A stretch of DNA of 39,461 nucleotides, taken from assembly GCA_023381695.1 (NCBI GenBank), contig JAMCQP010000014.1, positions 1-39,461 of the forward strand, written 5' to 3'. The notes under the pieces were generated by a model. The model searched no databases, was not told where the DNA came from, and worked only from the letters and a program-made list of their open reading frames with translations. Source of the stretch: Bacillota bacterium (GTDB taxonomy: Bacteria > Bacillota > UBA5301 > JAMCQP01). Both the position numbers and the translations under genes were made by a program. The number at the start of each line of letters is the position of its first letter. Within the stretch, counting starts at the first letter, position 1. Positions 8,506-15,208 of the stretch are shown piece after piece.

Positions 8506-8609
8506 CGAACGTCTCCCCCTTTTAAAGTTCTTACGGGTAAAAGTCTGCACCTTACCGACAAAATACCGTTCAAGTTCATCCCTTAAAACCAGGTCTGCCT
8601 CTGAACTGC

Positions 8610-8735
8610 CTTCGCCTGCCTTCTCTTGCTTCTCTTGCTTCTCTTGCTTCTCTTGCCTTCTCTTGCTCGCCTATCTTCCCTTCCCCTCTCGCCCACCTTC
8701 GCCTGCTCCTCACCCACCTTCCCCTGCTCCTCGCT
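8610..8735 (-). repeat. Purine-rich tandem repeats between lacI-type gene and binding-protein gene
   Basis: On the plus strand TTCTCTTGC repeats four times without error (8621-8656), with a fifth copy after one extra C (8658-8666). A 21-bp unit beginning CCCACCTTC is then duplicated (8692-8712 and 8713-8733) with two mismatches. The transcribed strand is almost pure A/G. An open frame across it on the minus strand is low-complexity and not convincing as a gene. Copy number could vary by slippage and alter expression of the binding-protein gene. Confidence 0.75.
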
Positions 8736-8784
8736 TGACTTCGTCTGTCCTTTTCCGGCCAGAGTCTCCAAGTCCCCTACTCAC

Positions 8785-9792
8785 CTATCGAAGTTCTCTC
8801 ACGGTTTCCCGTTCGACAATCGTATAAGGGAGAATTTTGCTGTGTATCGTCCTCTTACCCTCTTCGATCATGGCCATCAACATGGTGAGCCCCTCCTGCC
8901 CCATCTGGCAGAGAGGCTGGCGCAAAGTAGTCAACGGTGGAATCGTCATCTCGGCCAGTTGAGAGTCATCGTACCCGATCAGGGATAACCGGTCCGGGAT
9001 CTCAATCCCGCGCCTGTGGGCCAGCGACAAGGCCCCCGCCGCCATCTCATCGCTCGCGCAAAAGATCGCCGTGATCTCCGGCGCGGCCTCCAGTAACCTC
9101 TCCAGACCGGCCATGCCACTTTGGAATCCAAAATTTCCGTAAGTTATGTACTGATCACGGATGGGGATACCATGGTCGCTCAAAGCTTTTCGGTACCCCT
9201 CCACCCGGGGGATGCCGGCGATTCTGTCATCTTTTGAACCGGCAATCATCCCGATCTCTTCATGGCCTTTTTTGATCAGATAGGCCGTGGCGTGATAGGC
9301 GGCCTTCTCGTCATCCACTTTTACGAAGGGGAGATTGCCGTCGTGATATCGCGTGGAGACCAGCACCACCGGCACCTGCATCTCCCCGAACTTTTGGTGA
9401 TACAGCGGGGTGATCGGTGCGCTGACCACGATAATCCCATCAACCTGCTTCTCTTTCAGGACCTGCAAATATTCCAGAGTGCGCTCGCCATTGTTATCCG
9501 TGTTGCAGACAATGACGCTCTGGCCGATGGTGTGAGCGGCATCCTCAATCCCTTTCAGCATCTCCGAGGCCACCATGCTCGAGATGTTCGGGATCAGCAC
9601 CCCGACGGTCCGCGATCTCTTGCTTACCAGGCCCCTGGCCAGCGCATTGGGCTGATAGCCCAGCTCTTCAATCACCCGCAAAACCTTGTTTCTGGTCTCC
9701 GCCGAATAACCAGGGCGGTCATTCACCACCCGGGAGACCGTGGCCACGGAGACACCGGCTTTTTGGGCAACATCTCGGATTGTCGGGCTCAT
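8785..9792 (-). CDS. LacI-family transcriptional regulator
   Basis: The N-terminal helix-turn-helix is classic LacI (TIRDVAQKAGVSVATVSRVV, then ALARGLVSKRSRTVGVLIPN), followed by a periplasmic-binding-protein-like effector domain (FCASDEMAAGALSLAHRRGI, SLIGYDDSQLAEMTIPPLTT). It is 335 residues long, normal for the family. The ATG at 9792 has GGGGGAG five bases upstream; the longer frame is not needed. It precedes the sugar transporter genes on the same strand and probably controls them and itself: a matching operator palindrome lies 66 bases upstream. The inducer is probably the transported sugar or a breakdown product. Confidence 0.95.
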   Translation of the reverse strand: MSPTIRDVAQKAGVSVATVSRVVNDRPGYSAETRNKVLRVIEELGYQPNALARGLVSKRSRTVGVLIPNISSMVASEMLKGIEDAAHTIGQSVIVCNTDNNGERTLEYLQVLKEKQVDGIIVVSAPITPLYHQKFGEMQVPVVLVSTRYHDGNLPFVKVDDEKAAYHATAYLIKKGHEEIGMIAGSKDDRIAGIPRVEGYRKALSDHGIPIRDQYITYGNFGFQSGMAGLERLLEAAPEITAIFCASDEMAAGALSLAHRRGIEIPDRLSLIGYDDSQLAEMTIPPLTTLRQPLCQMGQEGLTMLMAMIEEGKRTIHSKILPYTIVERETVRELR

Positions 9793-9857
9793 GTGACTCC
9801 CCCATACACCGGTCCATGATAAGTCCAACATACAGGTTCTTTGAGATACGCAGGGAT

Positions 9858-9873
9858 ACGTAAACGTTTACGT
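9858..9873. promoter_or_regulatory. LacI-type operator upstream of the regulator gene
   Basis: ACGTAAACGTTTACGT is a perfect 16-bp palindrome with a central CG step, the form recognised by LacI/GalR repressors. It lies about 65 bp before the regulator start, where bound repressor would block transcription of the regulator and of genes transcribed with it. A global CcpA-type regulator could use the same shape. No second copy is seen ahead of the binding-protein gene. Confidence 0.8.
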
Positions 9874-9923
9874 TAGCAGCATATTTCTCCGTCGAGGCAG
9901 AGAATTCCTGCTTTTCCTGATAC

Positions 9924-10077
9924 GACAACCTTAACTGACGGCATGGAAGCTATATTAATGTATCATCCGGCATCACCGGGTCCTTTATCCCGGTGAATGC
10001 GGGTTTTCTGTGCATGTAAGTCGTAATTGGCAACGCCTTTGAGACCGTTTGAAGGGATTTTGTCCAGAAAGTCAGAA
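9924..10077 (+). pseudogene. Decayed copy of SDR 3' end plus flavodoxin segment
   Basis: This stretch has no open gene but is built from pieces of a locus found intact further right. Bases 9963-10019 match the last codons of the SDR gene (13308-13364) with about five changes in 57. Bases 10033-10077 match 13805-13849 in the flavodoxin gene with about two changes. The roughly 430 bp separating the two parts in the intact locus are missing. The segment opens with a 33-bp repeat (9924-9956) that recurs at 10993-11025. It is a duplication remnant. The rest of 9793-10143 shows only the operator described separately. Confidence 0.85.
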
Positions 10078-10143
10078 TAGCGCAAGACGCTATTGCATAA
10101 AACAAAAGACATGGTAACGAGGCGCCTGGAACACAATGGTTCG

Positions 10144-10539
10144 TCACCTAATCATTATTACGTCCATTCCCTGAACCTTAGCCCAAAATGAATCCGCGGT
10201 CAGAACCTGCGAGTTTCTGATCCTGCCTAGTGCAAGACAGGCTCGGTCGCCAAGCGATAACCCGATGTCTCTGGTAGTATGCCGGAGACGCGCTGCCTCC
10301 TCGGCATTGGCGAGGTTGAAATCCACAATTTCAAGAATGTCCAAGAGCCCCTGTTCCTTAAAGTCGGAAAGGGCCTGGTCAACACTTATCCCATGATCGG
10401 AGAGTTTGGCTAGCACTTCTGAGAAATTTACAGCGTTCATACAAGCCCCGGCAGAAAGCGCCTTGGCAACCGCATCGGCGCCCGGTTCATCGAAGAGGTA
10501 TGCCAGGAGAGCCGATGCGTCCACTACAGCTTCACTCAC
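10144..10539 (-). CDS. PIN-domain toxin, VapC-like
   Basis: A 131-residue PIN nuclease with the expected acidic residues: Asp in VVDASALLAYLFDEPG, Glu in AVNFSEVLAKL, Asp in LSLGDRACLALG and Asp in LTADSFW. VapC-type toxins cut specific RNAs. I prefer the GTG at 10539, which overlaps the antitoxin stop (GTGAGTGA) and has AAGGAGG about 12 bases upstream; an upstream GTG at 10566 is possible. It follows the AbrB-type antitoxin on the same strand. Confidence 0.88.
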   Translation of the reverse strand: MSEAVVDASALLAYLFDEPGADAVAKALSAGACMNAVNFSEVLAKLSDHGISVDQALSDFKEQGLLDILEIVDFNLANAEEAARLRHTTRDIGLSLGDRACLALGRIRNSQVLTADSFWAKVQGMDVIMIR

Positions 10540-10795
10540 GTCGTTTCTCGGCCTCCTTCGCTTCACGCCTGCGATCCGCGATCAACTCATCAGAGATGTT
10601 TTGGCCGGGAACCCCGAAGTGGCGGTACATACCTTTCCCTCTGTCGACCGCATCTTTCAGACGGATAACCCGCAATTCCCCAGGCCCTATAGACTCAACA
10701 ATCACGCTTTCGCCCTCTCGGAACCCCATCTGTTTTCTGATCTCTGATGGTATGGAAAGACGGCCCCGATCGTCCATAAGCACCCGTATACCCAC
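10532..10795 (-). CDS. AbrB/SpoVT-type antitoxin
   Basis: The N-terminal half is a swapped-hairpin AbrB domain (IRVLMDDRGRLSIPSEIRKQ, then MGFREGESVIVE), which binds DNA as a dimer. The C-terminal half is charged and helical (DELIADRRREAKEAEKRRE) and would occupy the toxin groove. At 87 residues it has normal length. It overlaps the PIN toxin gene by eight bases, so the two are co-translated. It probably represses its own promoter upstream of 10795. Confidence 0.88.
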   Translation of the reverse strand: MGIRVLMDDRGRLSIPSEIRKQMGFREGESVIVESIGPGELRVIRLKDAVDRGKGMYRHFGVPGQNISDELIADRRREAKEAEKRRE

Positions 10796-10937
10796 GCTTT
10801 ACCCCCCTTCCAGAGCAAACGACCCATCAAGCGACCACTTGTGGGTACAGTGACTTATTACGGGTCTATTATACCTCATCCCACCCATGAACACAAGAGG
10901 GTCTCAGTCCGGGGCTGTGTCAAGATTTAGTGGGTGA

Positions 10938-11025
10938 AACCCCGAGATGCCCGCTGGCTGACAAACTCGTCCTTGGCCGCGTGACGCGCCGCGACAGCCT
11001 TAATTGACGGCATGGGAGCTATACT
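10938..11025 (+). pseudogene. Decayed internal SDR fragment plus 33-bp repeat
   Basis: Bases 10938-10990 match the SDR coding segment 13209-13263 but carry two single-base deletions (GAAGAT to GAGAT, CTGGAC to CTGAC) that destroy the frame. They are followed at 10993-11025 by a 33-bp repeat shared 29 of 33 with 9924-9956, all differences being transitions. The repeat runs into the stop codon of the MNT gene. Just before, GGGGCTGTGTCAAGATTTAG (10912-10931) resembles an insertion-sequence end, but I cannot confirm that. Confidence 0.8.
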
Positions 11026-11339
11026 ATTCGAATTCCCGTCCGCATTACTTCCCGCGCCATCGGATTCTTTTCGGTAAAATCCGACTGCCGAAACGGGTGC
11101 GGTTCGATACGCGTGTCCACCTGGCGGCGCAACTTCATCAGTCTAAAGGTGTCTTCCACCATGTCCCCGGTGAAGTCATCTGCCACCACAGCAATGTCGA
11201 TATCACTGTCCTGATCCTGCTCACCTCTTGCATAGGAACCGTAAACGTACAAACCCAGCAGGTTGATCTCCCGCCTCAGCACATCCGCGTACTTTCTTGC
11301 GATCTCCCGGATCATATATTGAGTTTGCCGGTCAGCCAT
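11019..11339 (-). CDS. MNT-type nucleotidyltransferase antitoxin
   Basis: A minimal nucleotidyltransferase: LYVYGSYARGEQDQDSDIDI carries the GSxxxG and DxD motif, with a third Asp expected in the VDTRIEP strand. MntA-type antitoxins silence HEPN RNases by AMP transfer. The ATG at 11339 has GAGGG upstream; an ATG at 11315 that overlaps the relic HEPN stop (ATGA) is an alternative and may be the ancestral coupled start. The partner toxin upstream is broken, so this antitoxin may be an orphan. Confidence 0.85.
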   Translation of the reverse strand: MADRQTQYMIREIARKYADVLRREINLLGLYVYGSYARGEQDQDSDIDIAVVADDFTGDMVEDTFRLMKLRRQVDTRIEPHPFRQSDFTEKNPMAREVMRTGIRIV

Positions 11340-11579
11340 GCCCTCAGCTCCTCAATTTCCCGTATCCAGAAGCAATAAGTCATGAGAACGTGGAATATTG
11401 GCTCCCTCGGCTTGATGAGCAACGAATAACGCCTTCAGCAGCTTCTCAATAACCAGATGTCCTAAAAATAGCGACCAATGGTAGTCGCCGCTTGCGTAGA
11501 GATGCTTCATCGTCTGGTAGTCTTTTTCAGCCATATCCAGCCAGTATTCCACCAGTTCTCTCTTCTCCAACTCGGCCAC
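11312..11579 (-). pseudogene. HEPN-domain toxin gene with internal deletion and frameshift
   Basis: The first 70 residues are a normal HEPN N-terminal half (YWLDMAEKDYQTMKHLYASG, GHLVIEKLLKALFVAHQ, IPRSHDLLLL). The frame then ends at DTGN (stop near 11352). Immediately after, another frame encodes a typical HEPN C-terminus, FWIREIEELRAWLTGKLNI, whose stop overlaps the MNT gene as ATGA (11312-11315). About 50 codons between the halves are missing compared with the usual length near 130, including the second half of the helical bundle. The toxin should be inactive. Confidence 0.85.
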
Positions 11580-11684
11580 CCACCCTTTATCAGTCTACCA
11601 CAAATATTCGAACTGCAACGCCCATCTCCTCCCTCACCCCTGACGCCCAATGAAAATGTTACCAACTCCTGCATGAGAAACAAC

Positions 11685-11713
11685 TTGACTCTGTACTGTT
11701 ATTCATTTATAAT
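11685..11713 (+). promoter_or_regulatory. Sigma-A promoter of the antitoxin/PIN pair
   Basis: TTGACT (11685-11690) and TATAAT (11708-11713) are separated by exactly 17 bp, close to consensus. The start codon of the antitoxin gene lies 32 bp downstream of the -10 box. Short TATTCA repeats around the -10 (TATTCATTTATAAT, TGTATTCAG) could be where the ribbon-helix-helix antitoxin binds. Confidence 0.85.
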
Positions 11714-11745
11714 AGCACTGTATTCAGTTATCGGGGGTGATGGTT

Positions 11746-12135
11746 ATGGGCAAGCGGGTGGTGACTCTCTATCTTCAGGATGAGGAGTATGAGTTTTTAC
11801 GGGCTTATGCATACGAGCAGCGCAAGTCGATGTCCGCGGTCCTCAAGGAGTGCCTGGAAGGGTTGAGAGGCAGGAAAGAGATGCGTGCCGGTGAATTGCC
11901 CGAGCTCTGCCATGAGGCCAACGCATCCTATGCCTCCCACAGGGGGGATGGGATGGACGGATTACTCCGCCCTGATCAGGAACAGGCGCTTGTACACGAG
12001 CTCGGCAAAGCAACTGAATCCTTCTTGCGGGCCGGCATATTATCGTCCCTTACGGGATATGTCATCACTGAGCCCGGCTCCTTGAGGCTTTCTGATGAAA
12101 TCATCGCCAATCGGGAGGAGCTGCGCGAATCATGA
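11746..12135 (+). CDS. Ribbon-helix-helix-like antitoxin
   Basis: The N-terminus VTLYLQDEEYEFLRAYAYEQ, then SMSAVLKECLEGL, is a CopG/Arc-like DNA-binding segment: a beta strand followed by two helices. The remaining 90 residues are not recognised and would contain the toxin-binding part. ATG 11746 is chosen because GGGGGTGAT lies just upstream; GTG 11737 and ATG 11740 are too close to it. The gene overlaps the PIN toxin gene by four bases (ATGA), which couples translation. Confidence 0.78.
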   Translation: MGKRVVTLYLQDEEYEFLRAYAYEQRKSMSAVLKECLEGLRGRKEMRAGELPELCHEANASYASHRGDGMDGLLRPDQEQALVHELGKATESFLRAGILSSLTGYVITEPGSLRLSDEIIANREELRES

Positions 12136-12605
12136 CCTCGAGATGGTTGTATTTCGATACATCGGTACTGGTCAAGCTATTCTTCCCGGAGCCGGGCGGC
12201 GAGTGGGCGCAGCAGATGTGGCGCGAGCCGGGCGTGGTCGCAGCCACGTCGCCTGTCGCGTTTCTGGAAGTACAGTCTGCTCTGGCAAAAAAGAAAGTCC
12301 GCGGGGAATTGAACGACAGTACATGGGCGGCGGCGGCGCACCATTTTGAACGCGAAATGGCCGTCAACCTGGCTCTGGGTAAAGCCTATCTGATCCCCGC
12401 GGATGAACGCCTGCTGACGGAAGCCGTCGCTGCGATACATCGCGCTAGTTCCGAATGGAACCGCATCCTCACTTCCCTGGACAGTATTCACCTGGCCAGT
12501 GCCTTGAGGCTCTTGCCATTGGGAGCCGCGTTTGTCAGCGCCGACCAAAATCTGTGCAATATAGCCTCACTTTTCAACCTGCCAGTCGAGCAGAGGCAGG
12601 TTTAA
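12132..12605 (+). CDS. PIN-domain toxin, VapC-like
   Basis: A 157-residue PIN protein: FDTSVLVKLFFPEPG with the first Asp, FLEVQSAL with the Glu, LDSIHLASALRL with the third acidic residue, and FVSADQNL with the fourth. All four metal-binding positions expected of an active RNase are there. It is co-transcribed with the preceding antitoxin. It differs clearly from the PIN protein at 10144-10539, so the two modules are not a recent duplication. Confidence 0.9.
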   Translation: MTSRWLYFDTSVLVKLFFPEPGGEWAQQMWREPGVVAATSPVAFLEVQSALAKKKVRGELNDSTWAAAAHHFEREMAVNLALGKAYLIPADERLLTEAVAAIHRASSEWNRILTSLDSIHLASALRLLPLGAAFVSADQNLCNIASLFNLPVEQRQV

Positions 12606-12625
12606 AACAGGAGGAGGGGCATGAA

Positions 12626-13363
12626 GTGCTGGAAGGAAAAGTCGCGCTGGTCACCGGCTCCAGCAGAGGGGTGGGGAGAGCCGTGGCCCTTGAGCTTGCG
12701 AGGCGAGGCGCGGACGTCGCCATAAACTGCCGCGCGTCGGTGAAGGAAGGAGAAGCGGTAACCCGCCAGATCCATGATCTCGGGCGTCGTTCGATACTGG
12801 TCACGGGCGACACCCGCGTTGAGGAAGACGTCGACCGCATGGTGACTGCCGTTTCCGAGTCCCTTGGCGAGATAGACATCCTCGTCAACAACGCGGTTTA
12901 CGCTCTGCAGAAGCTTTTCCTTGATTTTACGGTGGAGGAATGGAGAGCGCAACTGGAATATAAATCTCTGGGATACTTTTTGACGTCGAGACGGGTGTTA
13001 CCCGGCATGCTGAAGAGAGGTAAAGGGGTTATCATCAACATTCTCTCCACGGTGGGAAAGCGAGGCGGTTATGGCGAGATGGGCTACGCCGTGACAAATG
13101 CCGGCGCCATGGCCTTGACCCGGGGGCTGGCCGCCGAGTTCGGACGAAAGGGAATCCGGGCCAACGGCGTGCTTATCACCTGGGCGGAAAACGCCTTCGA
13201 CCCCGCCAACCCCGAAGATGCCCGCTGGCTGGACAAATTCGCCCTCGGCCGCGTGACGCGCCTCGATGAAGTGGCGAAGACCGTGGCGTTTCTGGCCTCC
13301 GACGAATCGTCCGGCATCACCGGGTCCTTTATCCCCGTGGACGCGGGTTTTCTGTGCATGTGA
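12626..13363 (+). CDS. Short-chain dehydrogenase/reductase with altered active site
   Basis: A Rossmann-fold SDR: TGSSRGVG at residues 10-17 binds the nucleotide, INCRAS resembles an NADP-type loop, DILVNNAV at 84-91, Ser141, and the C-terminal SSGITGSFIPVDAGF. It is 245 residues long. The GTG at 12626 is preferred because GGAGGAGGGG lies about seven bases upstream; the longer frame runs back through the PIN gene. The usual YxxxK is YAVTN (Tyr154, Asn158), so the catalytic Lys is absent and normal hydride-transfer chemistry is doubtful. Fragments of this gene are scattered at 9963-10019 and 10938-10990. Confidence 0.9.
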   Translation: MLEGKVALVTGSSRGVGRAVALELARRGADVAINCRASVKEGEAVTRQIHDLGRRSILVTGDTRVEEDVDRMVTAVSESLGEIDILVNNAVYALQKLFLDFTVEEWRAQLEYKSLGYFLTSRRVLPGMLKRGKGVIINILSTVGKRGGYGEMGYAVTNAGAMALTRGLAAEFGRKGIRANGVLITWAENAFDPANPEDARWLDKFALGRVTRLDEVAKTVAFLASDESSGITGSFIPVDAGFLCM

Positions 13364-13422
13364 GCGGTAAACCACTTCCCCGCGCACAAGCTATTTGATA
13401 TAATGACATCACGAGGTGGGCA

Positions 13423-13494
13423 ATGATGGGCGCCAGGGAGAATATCCCAAAATTACTTAAGGAAATCAGGCTCAACCTTTTGGGTGAGCTGTAA
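13423..13494 (+). pseudogene. Possible start fragment of a lost gene
   Basis: TATAAT (13399-13404) and GAGGTGG are followed by a 23-codon frame, MMGARENIPKLLKEIRLNLL then GEL and a stop. The peptide resembles the opening helix of small nucleotidyltransferases, but it is too short to prove. It may be the remnant of another toxin-antitoxin gene. Nothing else is recognised in 13364-13563. Confidence 0.3.
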
Positions 13495-13563
13495 CACGTG
13501 GTAGAACTCACAACTGCCCGCCGTCGTCAAACTTGAGTGATATAACAGTAGGCGGCCGGGCGG

Positions 13564-14052
13564 TTATTGTGTCTTCATGGCCAGCTTTGCCCAGTCCGCG
13601 GCTCGTTCAAGTTCGCCATCTTTCAGCGGTCCTTCGGAATCTTTTACGAAAAACCCTTCCGGTGGAATGACGAGCGATCCTCCTTTTTTCTCAAGTTTAT
13701 CCGCTATGGGTTTGGCCGCATATCCAAACAATCTCACCAAGATGTTTAACGAACGTGAATTCACGTCAGCTGTAGAAATCCGTGTATCAAAGGCTGCCAC
13801 TCTGACGCCTTTGAGACCGTTTGAAGGGATCTTGTCCAGAAAGTCGGTAATTACCTTTGTGGGTCTAAATCCTCGGGTGGGAGAGCCAACGATTAGCAAC
13901 CGCAATCCAATTAAGTGCTCGGGCTTCATGTCGCCGGCCCGGAGTGCTTCAACACTCTCTTCAGAACCAATGGATTTACCGATTGCCTGAGCTATTTGCT
14001 CTGTGTTACCAAAGACCGAATCGTAAACTATCAACGTTTTCATTTGGACCAT
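13564..14052 (-). CDS. Flavodoxin-like protein
   Basis: A 162-residue flavodoxin fold: LIVYDSVFGNTEQIAQAIG at the N-terminus is the FMN phosphate loop, and LLIVGSPTRGFRPTKVITDF is the second FMN-contact region. It probably carries electrons or acts as a small NAD(P)H:FMN-type redox protein. ATG 14052 has AAGGAG four bases upstream; ATG 14043 is an internal option. A 45-bp piece of this gene occurs as a decayed copy at 10033-10077. Confidence 0.88.
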   Translation of the reverse strand: MVQMKTLIVYDSVFGNTEQIAQAIGKSIGSEESVEALRAGDMKPEHLIGLRLLIVGSPTRGFRPTKVITDFLDKIPSNGLKGVRVAAFDTRISTADVNSRSLNILVRLFGYAAKPIADKLEKKGGSLVIPPEGFFVKDSEGPLKDGELERAADWAKLAMKTQ

Positions 14053-14187
14053 TTTTCTCCTTTTCCCTCCAAATGTACCGGCCACCAGCCTCCAGGATCT
14101 CCCGGAAATTCCGCTCGTACATGGGATGAAGATCCAACTTGAGCATAGCAGTGACGAGACGTGCTGTCAATGGCTGGGATCGTTCCT

Positions 14188-14475
14188 TCAGCGTTTCACT
14201 ATGGGTATCCAGACCTCGCAGCGATAGCCGGCATCACTGGTACTTCCTTTCGGGGGAGGATAAACCTCCAACTCCGGACCTCCGCTGTGTTCATATCCAG
14301 TTGACGGGAACCATTCGGAGAATATCCGCTTCCATACTTCCTGTATGGCATTGGGCATCGGTCCGATTGATTCAAATATGGCCCACGTTGCCGCCGGTAT
14401 GAGTTTCTCAACAAATCCCTCCGGAACAGCTCCAGCGAAATTCTCTCCCTTCTCAACAGCTCGGAGTGCCTTAAA
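14188..14475 (-). pseudogene. GyrI-like effector-binding domain, 5'-truncated
   Basis: The frame follows a stop at 14476-14478, has no start, and encodes about 95 residues of a GyrI-like/AraC-effector domain: VPEGFVEKLIPAATWAIFES, then IGPMPNAIQEVWKRIFSEWF, GYEHSGGPELEVYPPP, and a regular C-terminal end RCEVWIPIVKR. Only the C-terminal half of the usual domain remains and no DNA-binding part is seen. The bases between this fragment and the MBL gene (14476-14613) show no gene. Confidence 0.75.
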
Positions 14476-14613
14476 TTATTTGCCTTGTTCCGGTTTCCGC
14501 TCGTCGCGGCTGCATATTCATGGCTCTAAATACCAGGGCCGCCTTTCGATTGTGGCCCTTGCCTCTTCCGCCGCTCCGCAACAGGCACCCGGAACATTGC
14601 CAGAATGCCTTAT

Positions 14614-15192
14614 TCATAGGGAAAATGGATTCCCGTGGCCGGGGTATATGGTTTTTACCCGGTAACTCTGTATCGTCTCCCAACTGTCCATAAGCTCTGG
14701 GTCACCATAGGCAGCCGCCAATGATAAGTTGGGAAGATCGCCCGTGAAGGCACAGCATTCATCAACGATCAGGCTGATACTGTCCTCACTGTGCCCGGGC
14801 GTCGGGATGATTTCGCCGTCTATTCCCGCTTTTTTAAGCAGTGTCCGACTCTCCGGAGTGGATACGGTGATATTGTTCTTTGCCTCAATCTCCCGGAAGT
14901 TATGTTCGGGCTTAAAGAACTTTTTCAGGGTCCCCATGGCCGAGACCTGGGCGTGGTGGACGATCAGCCTGGCGCCATGATCCTTGATATCTTCCACCAG
15001 CCCCGCATGGTCAGGATGAAAATGCGTGATGACCAGGTACTCAATGTCACCAACATCGATATCCTTTTCCTTTAGCAGGTGCAGCAGCTCAGGAAAGGTT
15101 CCCGCCCAGCCCGTGTCCACCATAATCCAACCCTGGCGGGTTTGGATGAGGTAGTAGTTGGCGGAGTCATACTGTAGATGTACCAGATTCAG
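14614..15192 (-). CDS. Metallo-beta-lactamase-fold hydrolase
   Basis: The zinc-binding series is complete: THFHPDHAGL (HxHxDH), TPGHSEDS, FTGDLP and IYPGHGNP. This is a glyoxalase-II-like hydrolase of unknown substrate. The first ATG (15123) would remove the opening strands LNLVHLQYDSANYYLIQTR, which are typical and in frame. The frame closes at a TAG just before a CTG at 15190-15192, where homologues would be expected to have ATG, with AAGGAAGG upstream. The start is therefore either a rare CTG or a damaged ATG. It lies just after the alpha/beta hydrolase gene on the same strand. Confidence 0.82.
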   Translation of the reverse strand: MNLVHLQYDSANYYLIQTRQGWIMVDTGWAGTFPELLHLLKEKDIDVGDIEYLVITHFHPDHAGLVEDIKDHGARLIVHHAQVSAMGTLKKFFKPEHNFREIEAKNNITVSTPESRTLLKKAGIDGEIIPTPGHSEDSISLIVDECCAFTGDLPNLSLAAAYGDPELMDSWETIQSYRVKTIYPGHGNPFSL

Positions 15193-15208
15193 TTTCTAAA
15201 CACCTTCC

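Noticed and set aside
8583-8771. Small Lys/Arg/Ser/Glu-rich open frame on the minus strand
   Set aside because: It is a translation of the purine-rich repeats with no plausible family or start signal.
10998-11026. TTGACG and TATACT as a promoter near the MNT stop
   Set aside because: The spacing is only about 10 bp and the sequence is part of the 33-bp repeat.
12455-12625. Longer N-terminus for the SDR
   Set aside because: It would overlap the PIN toxin gene by 150 bases with no SDR-like residues; the GTG at 12626 has a strong ribosome site.
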